Shown: one piece after another, positions 19,028 through 28,491 of the stretch
How the letters are laid out: each line of letters begins with the position of its first letter
How positions within the stretch are numbered: position 1 is the stretch's first letter
Source: Planctomycetaceae bacterium
Lineage (GTDB): Bacteria > Planctomycetota > Planctomycetia > Pirellulales > Pirellulaceae
Assembly (NCBI GenBank): GCA_027487485.1
Contig: JAIYDN010000049.1
Location: forward strand, 124,001-188,000
Length of the DNA: 64,000 nt
Direction of reading: 5' to 3'
Made by a program: the position numbers and the translations under genes
The notes under the pieces: model-generated
The model's input: only the letters and a program-made list of their open reading frames with translations
Told to the model about the DNA's origin: nothing
Database searches by the model: none

Positions 19028-21121
19028 ATGGCTCGCGAACTAACAACCCTACGAAACATTGGCATCATCGCTCACATTGATGCTGGCAAGACGACCGTTA
19101 CGGAACAAATGCTTTACATGAGCGGTGCCAAGCACCGCGCGGGAGCCGTGGATTCGGGCACGACCGAAACCGATGACGATCCCGAAGAGCAGCAACGTGG
19201 CATCACGATTTTCGCTGCTTGCGTGACGTTCCGCTGGAAAGATTGCACCGTCAACTTGCTCGACACTCCAGGCCACGTCGACTTCACCGCCGAAGTCGAA
19301 AGGTGCTTGCGGGTCCTGGACGGCGCCGTGGTGGTATTCAGCGCTCGTGAAGGGGTGGAAGCTCAAAGCGAAACCGTCTGGCGGCAGGCCAACAAGTACG
19401 GCGTGCCTCGCATTGTCTTCATCAACAAACTGGACCGCGAAGGAGCGGATTTCTATCGCGTTTTGGAAGAAATTGGACCGCGGTTGAATGCAGATCCTGT
19501 CGCAATCCAAATTCCGGTGGGGCAAGGCCCAAGTCACTCTCGCGAACCTTTCGAAGGCATCATCGATCTGATCGACCTCAAACTGCTGCGATTCAATCCG
19601 GAAGATCAAGGGAAGACGGTGGTCGTTGAAGAGATTCCCGAAGCGTTGATGCCCGATGCATTAGATTGGCGAGGGGTTATGCTCGAAAAGCTCTATCTCC
19701 ATAATTCAGACATGATGGAGTTGGCTTTGGAAGAGAAACCCATTCCCAACGAACTGGTTCGCAAGGCCCTTCGCGAGGCATGTATTGCTCTGAAGATCCA
19801 ACCCGTCTTATGCGGGTCTGCTCTGCACGGTGCTGGCGTGCAACCGTTGCTTGATGGCGTCGCGTCGTACCTGCCTTGCCCGTTGGATAGGCCACCTGTT
19901 TCTGGTACCGACCCCAAAAAACCCGATAAGATCTTAGCTCGTAAGCCCGACCCGAAAGAGCCTTTTTGCGCTCTCGTGTTCAAGATCTTACCAGCGAAAA
20001 CCGGTGACATGTTTTGGATCCGTGTCTATTCAGGGAAGCTGGATAGCAATTCGCGAGTCTACAATCCCAATCGAGACAAAAAAGAAAACGTTGCACAGCT
20101 TTGGCAGATCCATGCAACCAAACGTGAACGGCAAGGACAAATCGATACCCTGGAGTGTGGCGACATCGCCTGTACGATCGGGCCACGTGACTCCATTACG
20201 GGCGACACCTTGTGCGACACTCGCGACATGATTCAGCTCCCCTCCATTCAGTTCGCTCAGTCGGTGATCTCGATGGCAATTGAACCGGAAAACACGACCG
20301 AGCGCAAGAAGCTAGCAGAAGTGCTCGACATGCTGAAGCGACAAGACCCAACCTTCCACGCTTCGGAAAACTCGGAGTCGGGACAAACACTGATCAGCGG
20401 GATGGGGGAACTGCACTTGGAGGTCATTAAGAATCGGCTCGTTCGGGATTTTCATCTGAACGTCAAGTTCTACAAGCCACGAGTCAGCTACCGCGAAACC
20501 ATTGCGGGAGTCGCTGAAGTGACGGGGCAATGCAATCGACAAGTGGGCTCGCAACAAATGTTTGCTCGTCTCCAAGTCCGGTTTGAACCGTTGGAGGACC
20601 TGTCCGCGAAAGTGATCGTGCTGGATCGCACACCCATCGAAAAGATGTTGCCGGACAACTTACGTCAAGCAGCGTTGGAAGAACTGAAAAACCGATCGGA
20701 AGGTGGTGGAATGATCGGTTCGTTCCCGTTGACGGGCATGCGAATCAGTATCTTGGGTTCGGAAGTGGCTGAAGTCGGTTCGGACGAAGTCGCATTCCGC
20801 ATCGCAGCCAACGACGCCTTTGACGAAGGTTTGAAGCTGGGTGGCCCATCGCTATTGGAGCCAGTCATGAAAATGGAAATCACCACACCCGCCGACTACC
20901 TAGGCGAATTGGTGGGCGACTTGCAGCAACGGCGTGGCATCATCGAACGAACGGAAGCTCGCGGAGCCATTACCAGCGTGACCGCCTTGGCACCTTTGAA
21001 AGAACTGTTTGGATACTCGAGCGCCATTCGTTCGCTAAGCCAAGGTCGCGCGAGTTGCTCCATGGAACCGAACGGTTATCAAACCGCACCGAAAGAAGAT
21101 GCGGAAGGGTTTGCTCTGTAG
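19028..21121 (+). CDS. fusA: Elongation factor G-family translational GTPase
   Basis: A 697-residue EF-G that drives ribosome translocation or, in some paralogues, recycling. The GTPase motifs are intact: AHIDAGKTT (G1, residues 15-23), EQQRGITI (switch I), DTPGH (G3) and NKLD (G4). Domains II to V follow at normal length, with GMGELHLEVIKNRL marking domain III and the domain IV region RPVS-like KFYKPRVSYRETI. I chose the ATG at 19028, just before RNIGIIAHID; the frame opens 43 codons earlier without conserved sequence. It has no neighbouring rpsL, rpsG or tuf, so it may be one of the extra EF-G paralogues known in planctomycetes. It overlaps tmk by 1 bp. Confidence 0.9.
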   Translation: MARELTTLRNIGIIAHIDAGKTTVTEQMLYMSGAKHRAGAVDSGTTETDDDPEEQQRGITIFAACVTFRWKDCTVNLLDTPGHVDFTAEVERCLRVLDGAVVVFSAREGVEAQSETVWRQANKYGVPRIVFINKLDREGADFYRVLEEIGPRLNADPVAIQIPVGQGPSHSREPFEGIIDLIDLKLLRFNPEDQGKTVVVEEIPEALMPDALDWRGVMLEKLYLHNSDMMELALEEKPIPNELVRKALREACIALKIQPVLCGSALHGAGVQPLLDGVASYLPCPLDRPPVSGTDPKKPDKILARKPDPKEPFCALVFKILPAKTGDMFWIRVYSGKLDSNSRVYNPNRDKKENVAQLWQIHATKRERQGQIDTLECGDIACTIGPRDSITGDTLCDTRDMIQLPSIQFAQSVISMAIEPENTTERKKLAEVLDMLKRQDPTFHASENSESGQTLISGMGELHLEVIKNRLVRDFHLNVKFYKPRVSYRETIAGVAEVTGQCNRQVGSQQMFARLQVRFEPLEDLSAKVIVLDRTPIEKMLPDNLRQAALEELKNRSEGGGMIGSFPLTGMRISILGSEVAEVGSDEVAFRIAANDAFDEGLKLGGPSLLEPVMKMEITTPADYLGELVGDLQQRRGIIERTEARGAITSVTALAPLKELFGYSSAIRSLSQGRASCSMEPNGYQTAPKEDAEGFAL

Positions 21122-21732
21122 TGTTCATTTCTCTCGACGGAATCGACGGTGCGGGCAAATCGACTCAGATCGATCTGCTTCGCGCTCACCTGGAATCCCA
21201 GGGCCAAACGGTCGCCTGCTTTCGAGATCCCGGATCCACCAAGCTGGGTGAAGCGATTCGCGAAATCCTGTTGCATCGAGAGGATATCCCGCTCGCTGGC
21301 ACAGCCGAGATGCTTTTGTACATGGCCGCACGGGCTCAGCTGGTTGCAGACCAAATACGGCCCGCATTAGACTCCGGCGCAACCGTGATCTGCGATCGCT
21401 TTCTATTAGCGAACGTCGTTTACCAAGGGGTTGCGGGCGGTTTGAACGTCGATGATTTATGGTCCGTAGGGCGATGCGCAACGGGAGGACTCTCGCCGGA
21501 TGTGACCGTGATTCTTGACCTAGAGCCCGAAGCAGCTGCCACCCGCATCCAACGCGGTGCCGATCGATTGGAAAAACGCGGTATCGAGTACTTCAAGAAA
21601 GTGCGACTTGGTTTCCTAGAGCAAGTACAACGTGCCAGTTCGAAAAGTCTTGTAGTGGACGCTTCGGGATCGATCGACACCATCCATTCGTTGATACGCA
21701 CATTTGTGGATGCACAGCAAGTAAACCGTTAA
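21121..21732 (+). CDS. tmk: Thymidylate kinase
   Basis: A 203-residue dTMP kinase that makes dTDP for DNA synthesis. The P-loop GIDGAGKST is at residues 7-15. Other marks are FRDPGSTKLGEAIRE (dTMP-binding DPG motif), CDRFLLANVVYQG (DR motif) and the lid region RIQRGADRLEKRGIEYFKKV. I chose the GTG at 21121: it shares its first base with the TAG stop of the EF-G gene and puts the P-loop at the usual distance from the N-terminus. An in-frame ATG at 21055 would lie inside the EF-G gene. Confidence 0.92.
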   Translation: MFISLDGIDGAGKSTQIDLLRAHLESQGQTVACFRDPGSTKLGEAIREILLHREDIPLAGTAEMLLYMAARAQLVADQIRPALDSGATVICDRFLLANVVYQGVAGGLNVDDLWSVGRCATGGLSPDVTVILDLEPEAAATRIQRGADRLEKRGIEYFKKVRLGFLEQVQRASSKSLVVDASGSIDTIHSLIRTFVDAQQVNR

Positions 21733-21788
21733 CGCTGTATCACGAGAACCAACGCACTTCCCCTCATCATTCCATTGGGATCCCCGAC

Positions 21789-23690
21789 TTGAACACGTCA
21801 GCCGCACTCGATACCTACCGTTCCCAGAGTCAATCGCTGGAGCAACAGATCGCGATCCGAAAGTTGTTGATGCAGCGACTCGTATGGGTTCGGCTTGGTC
21901 TAGCGTTGCCAGGCATCGGCTTGATTCTGTTCGGAATGTTGGAAAAAACGGCCAGCAATTGGACCTGGATTGCAGGCACTGCCTTGATGTTTGGTTTCTT
22001 GGCCGCTGCAACCTGGCACGAGAATAACCTGTGGGCGATTTCGCAGTTGCAACAACGTCTCTTTGGTTATAAGCGGCTATTGGCTCGTTGCGATCGACAA
22101 TGGGCCTCCCTTCTGCCTCTGCCAACCGAGACATGCACGCTTGCCTACTTGTCCGATCTAAGTCGGGACATCGACTTGTTCGGCGAACGAAGCCTGTTTC
22201 GATGGCTGTCGCTTGCGATGACCAACTCAGGCGCAAACACCATTTGCAAATGGATGACCCAGTGGGCGGAACCAGCCACTATGGTGGAACGTCAAGTTGC
22301 GGTCCGTGCTCTTGCATCGGATCGATCCTGGCGAATGCAATTTTTTGAGACAGCTTGCAACTACCGCAGCCAGCAACTGGGACCGGAAGGGATCGTCGAA
22401 TGGTCGCAATCCGGAAATCATTTTGCTGGCAAGAAATGGCTTCATGCATTGACTTGGCTCAGCCCGATCGCAGTCGTTGCAGGGGTCGTTGGAATTGTCA
22501 TCGCCAAGGCAGCCGATTTCGAACTTGGGCAAGTGATCGGGTTAGTTTGTGTCTTGACTGGCGCTGCAATCAACTTTCTTTTGACGATGCTGATTGTTGG
22601 ACCGATCCATGACATCTTCGTGAAGATTGGAGCAGCCAATCGCGAGCTCCAGTCGTTGGTCGAGATGATTCGTGCAATCAAGAGCCTCCCGTCGCAAGGA
22701 AAACTTCTTTCAGAGATCCAAGCCAAGCTCCAAGACCAGCACCACTCCTCCGACGCTGCGCTGGGCCGATTGCAAAGAATCATGGCGTTGGCAGGCATGC
22801 AACGCAGTCCGCTTTTGTTTATCCCCTACCTGTTGTTGCAAGTTTGCTTCCTTTGGGACGTTCGCATTCTGGAGTTGCTCGAAGGCTGGAAAAAGATCTT
22901 CGGCTCCAAAGCCCAGGGATGGATCGATGCCATCGGAATGATGGAAGCTTTAAGTTCTGCAGCTGCAATTGCAGACGAATATCCAGCCTGGACGACACCC
23001 GATCTTCTTACCAAAGAAGCCATGGTCGCTGGACAGCAACCTTTGCTGGAAGCCAACGACGTCGCTCATCCATTGCTCAAGGATATCAGCCGAGTTCCCA
23101 ACAGCCTTTGCGTTCGTCAAAACCAACCGCTATTGTTGGTCACCGGAAGCAACATGGCTGGCAAGTCAACGTTGCTTCGGTCCGTAGGGGTGAATGCAAT
23201 TCTTGCTCGAGTTGGTGCACCTGTTTGCGCTTCGCATTGGCAAGGAGCTTCTTATGAATTGGCCTCTAGCATTCAAGTGCAAGACAGTTTGCAAGATGGC
23301 GTCTCCTTCTTCATGGCCGAACTGAAGCGATTGCGTTCAGTAGTCGATATGGCTCAACAACAGCATCACCATCAAGGCAAACAAATGCTGGTGTTGTTGG
23401 ACGAAATCTTACAAGGCACCAACTCGCGAGAGAGGCAGATCGCAGTCGAACATGTTTTGGATAAGCTGGTCGAATTTGGTTGTCTCGTTTTGACCAGTAC
23501 GCACGACCTTGAAATGGCGGGAAACCAACGTATCCAAAAGATCGCACAAGTCGTTCACTTTCGCGAACACTTTGAAACGGTCGAAGGCCGCGAAATCATG
23601 CGATTTGATTACGTGATGCATCCCGGAGTGACACCAACGACCAATGCGCTGAAGTTGTTAGAGATGGTGGGTTTGCGCGTTCAGCAATAA
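21789..23690 (+). CDS. Membrane-anchored MutS-like ATPase
   Basis: A 633-residue protein combining two pairs of membrane segments with a MutS-type ATPase. Hydrophobic pairs lie at about residues 32-76 (LGLALPGIGLILFGML; WIAGTALMFGFLAAATW) and about 222-275 (SPIAVVAGVVGIVIA; LVCVLTGAAINFLLTMLIVG). The C-terminal domain has Walker A GSNMAGKST (453-461), Walker B VLLDEILQGTNSRERQIA and the STHD switch. The mismatch-recognition and connector domains of MutS are absent. It belongs to the group of short MutS-domain proteins whose role is not settled, and is probably not in mismatch repair. The start is TTG at 21789; it lies 56 bp after tmk. Confidence 0.82.
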   Translation: MNTSAALDTYRSQSQSLEQQIAIRKLLMQRLVWVRLGLALPGIGLILFGMLEKTASNWTWIAGTALMFGFLAAATWHENNLWAISQLQQRLFGYKRLLARCDRQWASLLPLPTETCTLAYLSDLSRDIDLFGERSLFRWLSLAMTNSGANTICKWMTQWAEPATMVERQVAVRALASDRSWRMQFFETACNYRSQQLGPEGIVEWSQSGNHFAGKKWLHALTWLSPIAVVAGVVGIVIAKAADFELGQVIGLVCVLTGAAINFLLTMLIVGPIHDIFVKIGAANRELQSLVEMIRAIKSLPSQGKLLSEIQAKLQDQHHSSDAALGRLQRIMALAGMQRSPLLFIPYLLLQVCFLWDVRILELLEGWKKIFGSKAQGWIDAIGMMEALSSAAAIADEYPAWTTPDLLTKEAMVAGQQPLLEANDVAHPLLKDISRVPNSLCVRQNQPLLLVTGSNMAGKSTLLRSVGVNAILARVGAPVCASHWQGASYELASSIQVQDSLQDGVSFFMAELKRLRSVVDMAQQQHHHQGKQMLVLLDEILQGTNSRERQIAVEHVLDKLVEFGCLVLTSTHDLEMAGNQRIQKIAQVVHFREHFETVEGREIMRFDYVMHPGVTPTTNALKLLEMVGLRVQQ

Positions 23691-23730
23691 CAAGTCAGCG
23701 ATTTTGTCGGGACAGCGTTCTCGTGTTGGT

Positions 23731-25203
23731 CTAACCGAGAATGCCATGAATGATATGGCCTTTCACGTCGGTAAGACGCATGTCGCGCCCTCCGAATCGG
23801 AAGGTAGAACGTGTGTGATCCACACCCATCAAGTGCAATATGGTTGCATGCAGATCATGGATCTCGGTTCGATTTTCTATGGACTTGTAGCCCCATTCGT
23901 CGGTAGCGCCGTAGACGGTGCCTGGTTTCACACCGCCGCCAGCCAGCCAGACGGTGAAACCATATTGATTATGATCTCGCCCGTTTTCTCCCTGCGCAAA
24001 AGGAGTACGCCCAAATTCACCCGCCCAAACGACGAGCGTCTCGTCTAACAATCCTCGTTGCCGAAGGTCTTTGAGCAAACCTGCGATCGGTTGATCGACT
24101 GCTTTGGCATTGTTTTCATGTCCATTCTTCAAGTCAGAATGCTGATCCCAACGATCGGTTCCAACGTTGGGGCAAGTCAATTCGATGAACCGAACCCCTT
24201 TTTCAATCATACGTCTGGCAATAAGGCATTGAGCGCCGTAGGTACGAGTGGGCTCGTACGCGGAATCCATTCCATAGAGCTGTCGAATATGGGCCGGTTC
24301 GTCTTGAAGCGACATCACTTCCGGTACAGCCATTTGCATTGCATACGCGAGTTCGTAGTTGTGGATCGCTGATTCCAAGCTGTCATGCTTGCCGAATTGG
24401 TCTACCGCGAAACCGTCGAGCTGCCTAATCAAATCTAACTTGGACCGCTGTCGTTGCGCGGATGGTTCCGTTCGCTCGATATTGGCGACTCCGCTACCCG
24501 TCGGCTTAAAGACCGAACCTTGGAAGCTGGCAGGCAAGAATCCACTTCCAAAGCAATCGAGCCCTCCCGGTGGAATCAGGCCACCATTGATGACTACGAA
24601 TCCTGGCAGGTTCTGGCATACGCTTCCAAGTCCATAGTTCACCCAAGCTCCCATACTGGGTCGTCCTTGCAAGCCGCTCCCTGTGTGGAGAAAGTAGTTG
24701 GCAAAGGTATGCTCAGGAAATTCCGATACCATCGATCGAATGATCGCTAGTTCGTCAACGCACGTTGCGATTTGCGGAAACAAATCGCTGACAGGAATCC
24801 CCGATTCGCCATATTGCTGAAACTTCCACGGACTAGCAAGAACGTTTCCATTGTTGTTGAACTGAGTTGGTTCTACGCTAAAAAGCTTGCCCGGGCTCTG
24901 TCCGTTGTACTTATCGAGAAGCGGCTTCGGATCAAACGTATCGATCTGGGAAGGCCCACCATCCATGTAAAGGAAGATAACGTTTTTCGCTTTAACGGCA
25001 TGATGAGGGCCATGACCGGCCGCTCCCAGATCCGAAAGCTGTCCTTCGCTTTTCTTGGCTTCGTCGTAACCGAACGCTGGGTCGAGCCGAAGCGCAGCGA
25101 GCGCGAGCGCACCAAAACCACTTCCGCATCGGTGAAGCATTTCACGGCGCGTTGTTGGGCGAGGCTTATACTGTTGGCATGGATATCCTGAATGAATCGT
25201 CAT
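23731..25203 (-). CDS. DUF1501 domain protein (alkaline-phosphatase/sulfatase-like superfamily)
   Basis: A 490-residue exported protein typical of planctomycetes. The N-terminus carries a Tat-like signal (TTRREMLHRCGSGFGALALAAL). The DUF1501 core follows, with KNVIFLYMDGGPSQIDTFDPKP, GIPVSDLFPQIA, HTFANYFLHTGSGLQGRPSMG, ETLVVWAGEFGRTP and GRDHNQYGFTVWLAGGGVKPG. These residues resemble the metal-binding sites of the alkaline-phosphatase fold, but no substrate is known. I chose the ATG at 25203, which overlaps the upstream stop as ATGA. That coupling to a PSCyt1/DUF1549/DUF1553 partner is the usual arrangement for this family. Confidence 0.92.
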   Translation of the reverse strand: MTIHSGYPCQQYKPRPTTRREMLHRCGSGFGALALAALRLDPAFGYDEAKKSEGQLSDLGAAGHGPHHAVKAKNVIFLYMDGGPSQIDTFDPKPLLDKYNGQSPGKLFSVEPTQFNNNGNVLASPWKFQQYGESGIPVSDLFPQIATCVDELAIIRSMVSEFPEHTFANYFLHTGSGLQGRPSMGAWVNYGLGSVCQNLPGFVVINGGLIPPGGLDCFGSGFLPASFQGSVFKPTGSGVANIERTEPSAQRQRSKLDLIRQLDGFAVDQFGKHDSLESAIHNYELAYAMQMAVPEVMSLQDEPAHIRQLYGMDSAYEPTRTYGAQCLIARRMIEKGVRFIELTCPNVGTDRWDQHSDLKNGHENNAKAVDQPIAGLLKDLRQRGLLDETLVVWAGEFGRTPFAQGENGRDHNQYGFTVWLAGGGVKPGTVYGATDEWGYKSIENRTEIHDLHATILHLMGVDHTRSTFRFGGRDMRLTDVKGHIIHGILG

Positions 25204-28200
25204 GGCAAGAATATAAACTCCTTCGTATTGATCAGCGAATGAGCGAAGTCGGCCCAAGTTGAAACCGGAATGCTGCCCCCATCCTTCGTACCTGCAGATT
25301 CCGTAAGAAAGTCCATTGCAACCGTCTTCTCCCCTTCGCTGGGAAGACGTGCGAATGCGAGCCTGTACATTTGATCTACTTTCGATTCGGTCGAAACAGG
25401 TTCAGCAGAAATCTTCTCAGCCCACTTCATCGCCTGTTCCACCACGAATGGGTCGTTCATCAAAATGAGTGCCTGAGCAGGCACGTTCGAAACGTTGCGT
25501 CGCCCCATCGAACTGAACGGTGATGGCGTGTCGAAAGCGAGCATGAATGGAGACAAGAAGTTACGCCGAACCGCCAAATAAATAGATCGCCTTCCTGCAC
25601 CATCCAGCGGACCACCTTTGGCTGGGCGTCCTCGTCCATCCATGAATCCAGTTAGATGAATGGGCACAGGTTCGCCGAAGGACGTTAAGTTGATTTGCCC
25701 CGAGAGCATCAAGATCGAATCGCGGATTGCCTCCCCCTCCAATCGCTTCGGTGGACGGTAATGCCATAATTCGTTTTTGGGGTCCGCTTCCAAAGCCATG
25801 GGCTGAGCTTGGCTGGAGACTTGATAGGCTCGCGATAAAACAATCGTGCGGATCATGCGTTTGATGCTTTGGCCATCTGCTAGAAATTGCGATGCCAAAT
25901 GGTCAAGCAGCTCAGGGTTGGTCGGTCGTTGGCCCAGCACACCGAAGTCATCCGTGGTCGGCACAATCCCACGACCCATCAAGTGATGCCAAATTCGATT
26001 TACGATCACACGGCTTGTCAGCGGGTTGGTAGCTGCATTGATCTGCTTGGCAAGCTCCAGTCGGCCACTTCCCATTTCGATCGGCATCGGTTCATTGCCC
26101 GCGATCGCGGTTAGAAAATGCCGAGGTTCCAAATTGCCGGGTTTAGACGAGTTTCCGCGGATGAGAACATGATCATCCTCGCTGGTGCCATCCAACATCG
26201 CCATGGCCAGTTTCGATTGCAACATGACTTGGCTTTGCAGTTTGGTTCTTTCATCGGCCCAAGCAACAACAAGATCACGGACCTTTCCTTCCACGGTTGG
26301 CTTCGCGGACTCAGCAAACTGCTTCAGCAAGTTTTCGTTGGCCAGCTCCTGTTGAATCCACTGATCTCGCGCTTCGCGTGAGGAACCATCGGTCACCAGG
26401 GTAATCTCAAGCTGTGACCCAACATCCGGCGTGAATTCAAGGTGGACGCGATGTCCTTGATAGCGACGCAGATCCAGCTCGACCCAATCCTCTCCAGCCC
26501 TGATCGGTTTGATCGTCTCACCATGCAGAGGTCCAGCAATTAAGCGATGCGAATCGACGCAAGCAACCACATAGCCCGACCCGCGGGTACGGCAAGCAAC
26601 CACGCCATTCTCAAGAACGAAGGATGGTGTGCGCAAGGTTCGCCCGCTGCGAGGTAAACTGGCGAGTCGGCCTTGGTCCTGTGCGACTTTTTCTGAAATG
26701 GCTTCAAGGGCGTTCCAAAAAGGATCGCTGGTTGCAGAAGAACGAACAGCGAATCGAAGAACGGGAGCTCCTTCGACCCATTCAAGATAGGGAGCCCCAA
26801 TCATGCGAGGACCAGCTCCAAAGATGAATCCGTCTTGAATGTAATCTCTTGAGTTGATCTTGCTATAGTCGACCAAGATCGACGGCTGTTGCTTCTCACT
26901 TATCGTTTCGATGTTGGGTAGACTGAACCCAGCTTCAGCCAGCTGATCCAAAATCTTCTGTCGATATCTATGGTCCAGTACGGCCAAAGATTCGGAGATT
27001 GCTCGGTTGTGCTCGAGTGACTCAAAAGGAACCTGTCGAAAGTCGCTACTTTGCAGAAACCCTGACAGTGAGTAATAGTCGGCGGTGGAGATCGCGTCGA
27101 ACTTGTGATCGTGGCATCGCGCGCAAGCAACCGTGACACCAAGAAACGTTTTGGACATGACGTCAATCATGTTATCAAAGCGGTCGGATTCGTCCTTTCG
27201 AGTGTCAACCGGCGAATGGACCCATTCCCCGAGGAACCAGAATCCAGTTCCCAAGATCGACTCGTTGAATCCTTTTTCTGGATGGAGCCGTGGTGGATTG
27301 ATAAGATCGCCCGCAATGTGTTCCGCGACAAATTGATCGTAGGGAACGTCCGCATTCAAAGCGCGAATCACGTAATCGCGATATTGGAACGCATTGGGTG
27401 CATCGTTGTCGAATTCATGCCCTCGCGATTCGGCATATCGTACCAGGTCTAGCCAATGGCGCCCCCATCGCTCACCAAAGCGAGGTGACTTCAGAAGTTC
27501 ATCTACCAAGCGTTCCGTCGCTTGTGGAGAAGTGTCTTCAAGAAATCGCTGGGATTGTTCGAGCGTTGGAGGTAGGCCAATGAGATCGAAATACAGACGC
27601 CTGAGCAGTGCCGATCGCGAAGCATCGGGCGAGGGCGTTAGGTTGGCCGCTTCAAGTCTCGCAAGAAGGAACGAGTCTAAACTGGACTTAGGCCATGATT
27701 GATTCTTGACCTCAGGCACAGACGCTGCTTGAACGGGTTGCCAGACCCAATGCTCTGATTTTCGTTTTAGGAGATCAAACTTGGGTCTCGCGTTTTTCGA
27801 ATCGTCATCGCCCGTTCCAGTGGAGGCTTCTTCGGGCCAAGGTGCATCCATCGCGACCCAACGTTCCAAGATTTCGATTTCTTGAGCTGGCAGTTTGCCC
27901 TTGGGAGGCATCTGATAGGAATCGTAGCGTACCGAGCTGATGAGTAGACTATTCTCCACATCGCCGGGGGCGATGGCTGGTCCGGATTCGCCCCCCTGTA
28001 GCATCGCGGAACGACTGTCGAGCATCAAACCCGCTTGCAGCTTTTCCGACTTGGAACTGTGGCACGAGTAGCAATGGTCGACCAACAATGGCCGAACCTG
28101 CTTCTCAAAGAACTCCAGCTTTTCACTTGCGTTCAACTCGCTTGGATTCAATGGCTGATCGGCAATTGCGGTAAATGCCGGAGCAACAACCAAGCTTGCA

Positions 28201-28289
28201 AGACATGCTATCCAAGTTCGAATCAAAGGTCTGCCGTTTGGAGTCATCAAGGTTCTTGAACCGAATGGAAACAGGATCAATTGCGACAT
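25200..28289 (-). CDS. PSCyt1-DUF1549-DUF1553 (PSD1) planctomycete cytochrome-type protein
   Basis: A 1029-residue exported protein. A signal peptide is followed by a planctomycete cytochrome c-like domain with a CxxCH haem-binding motif (HCYSCH, C73-C76-H77) and a likely distal methionine in YQMPPKG (M127). DUF1549 follows at about residues 170-420 (LLRRLYFDLIGLPPT, GERWGRHWLDLVRYAES). DUF1553 lies at about 690-960 (TSRVIVNRIWHHLMGRGIV, DFGVLGQRPTNPELLDHLA, RRSIYLAVRRN). The first ATG has a plausible AAGG upstream; an alternative at 28247 gives a more conventional signal peptide. It is coupled to the DUF1501 gene. Such pairs are numerous in planctomycetes and of unproven function. Confidence 0.92.
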   Translation of the reverse strand: MSQLILFPFGSRTLMTPNGRPLIRTWIACLASLVVAPAFTAIADQPLNPSELNASEKLEFFEKQVRPLLVDHCYSCHSSKSEKLQAGLMLDSRSAMLQGGESGPAIAPGDVENSLLISSVRYDSYQMPPKGKLPAQEIEILERWVAMDAPWPEEASTGTGDDDSKNARPKFDLLKRKSEHWVWQPVQAASVPEVKNQSWPKSSLDSFLLARLEAANLTPSPDASRSALLRRLYFDLIGLPPTLEQSQRFLEDTSPQATERLVDELLKSPRFGERWGRHWLDLVRYAESRGHEFDNDAPNAFQYRDYVIRALNADVPYDQFVAEHIAGDLINPPRLHPEKGFNESILGTGFWFLGEWVHSPVDTRKDESDRFDNMIDVMSKTFLGVTVACARCHDHKFDAISTADYYSLSGFLQSSDFRQVPFESLEHNRAISESLAVLDHRYRQKILDQLAEAGFSLPNIETISEKQQPSILVDYSKINSRDYIQDGFIFGAGPRMIGAPYLEWVEGAPVLRFAVRSSATSDPFWNALEAISEKVAQDQGRLASLPRSGRTLRTPSFVLENGVVACRTRGSGYVVACVDSHRLIAGPLHGETIKPIRAGEDWVELDLRRYQGHRVHLEFTPDVGSQLEITLVTDGSSREARDQWIQQELANENLLKQFAESAKPTVEGKVRDLVVAWADERTKLQSQVMLQSKLAMAMLDGTSEDDHVLIRGNSSKPGNLEPRHFLTAIAGNEPMPIEMGSGRLELAKQINAATNPLTSRVIVNRIWHHLMGRGIVPTTDDFGVLGQRPTNPELLDHLASQFLADGQSIKRMIRTIVLSRAYQVSSQAQPMALEADPKNELWHYRPPKRLEGEAIRDSILMLSGQINLTSFGEPVPIHLTGFMDGRGRPAKGGPLDGAGRRSIYLAVRRNFLSPFMLAFDTPSPFSSMGRRNVSNVPAQALILMNDPFVVEQAMKWAEKISAEPVSTESKVDQMYRLAFARLPSEGEKTVAMDFLTESAGTKDGGSIPVSTWADFAHSLINTKEFIFLP

Positions 28290-28425
28290 AAGGCGAATCC
28301 ATCCCTTACGTGTATTTCCCTAATTATCACCGACACCCTAGCTGTGTCGAGCACATTATAGCCGATTGGCTACGCCAAGTGATCAAGGCCGCAGAGCAAC
28401 TCGGATAAACACCGGTGTTCAGCGC

Positions 28426-28454
28426 AAAAAAAAGCGCATGCCGTGGCATGCGCT
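28426..28454 (-). terminator. Terminator after the first giant gene
   Basis: On the minus strand AGCGCATGCC and GGCATGCGCT form a perfect 10-bp palindromic stem followed by a run of T (28426-28432). It lies about 40 bp beyond the stop codon at 28492. Confidence 0.88.
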
Positions 28455-28491
28455 ATCGATTCCAATCAGTCCTTACAAACGCTAGCTAAGA

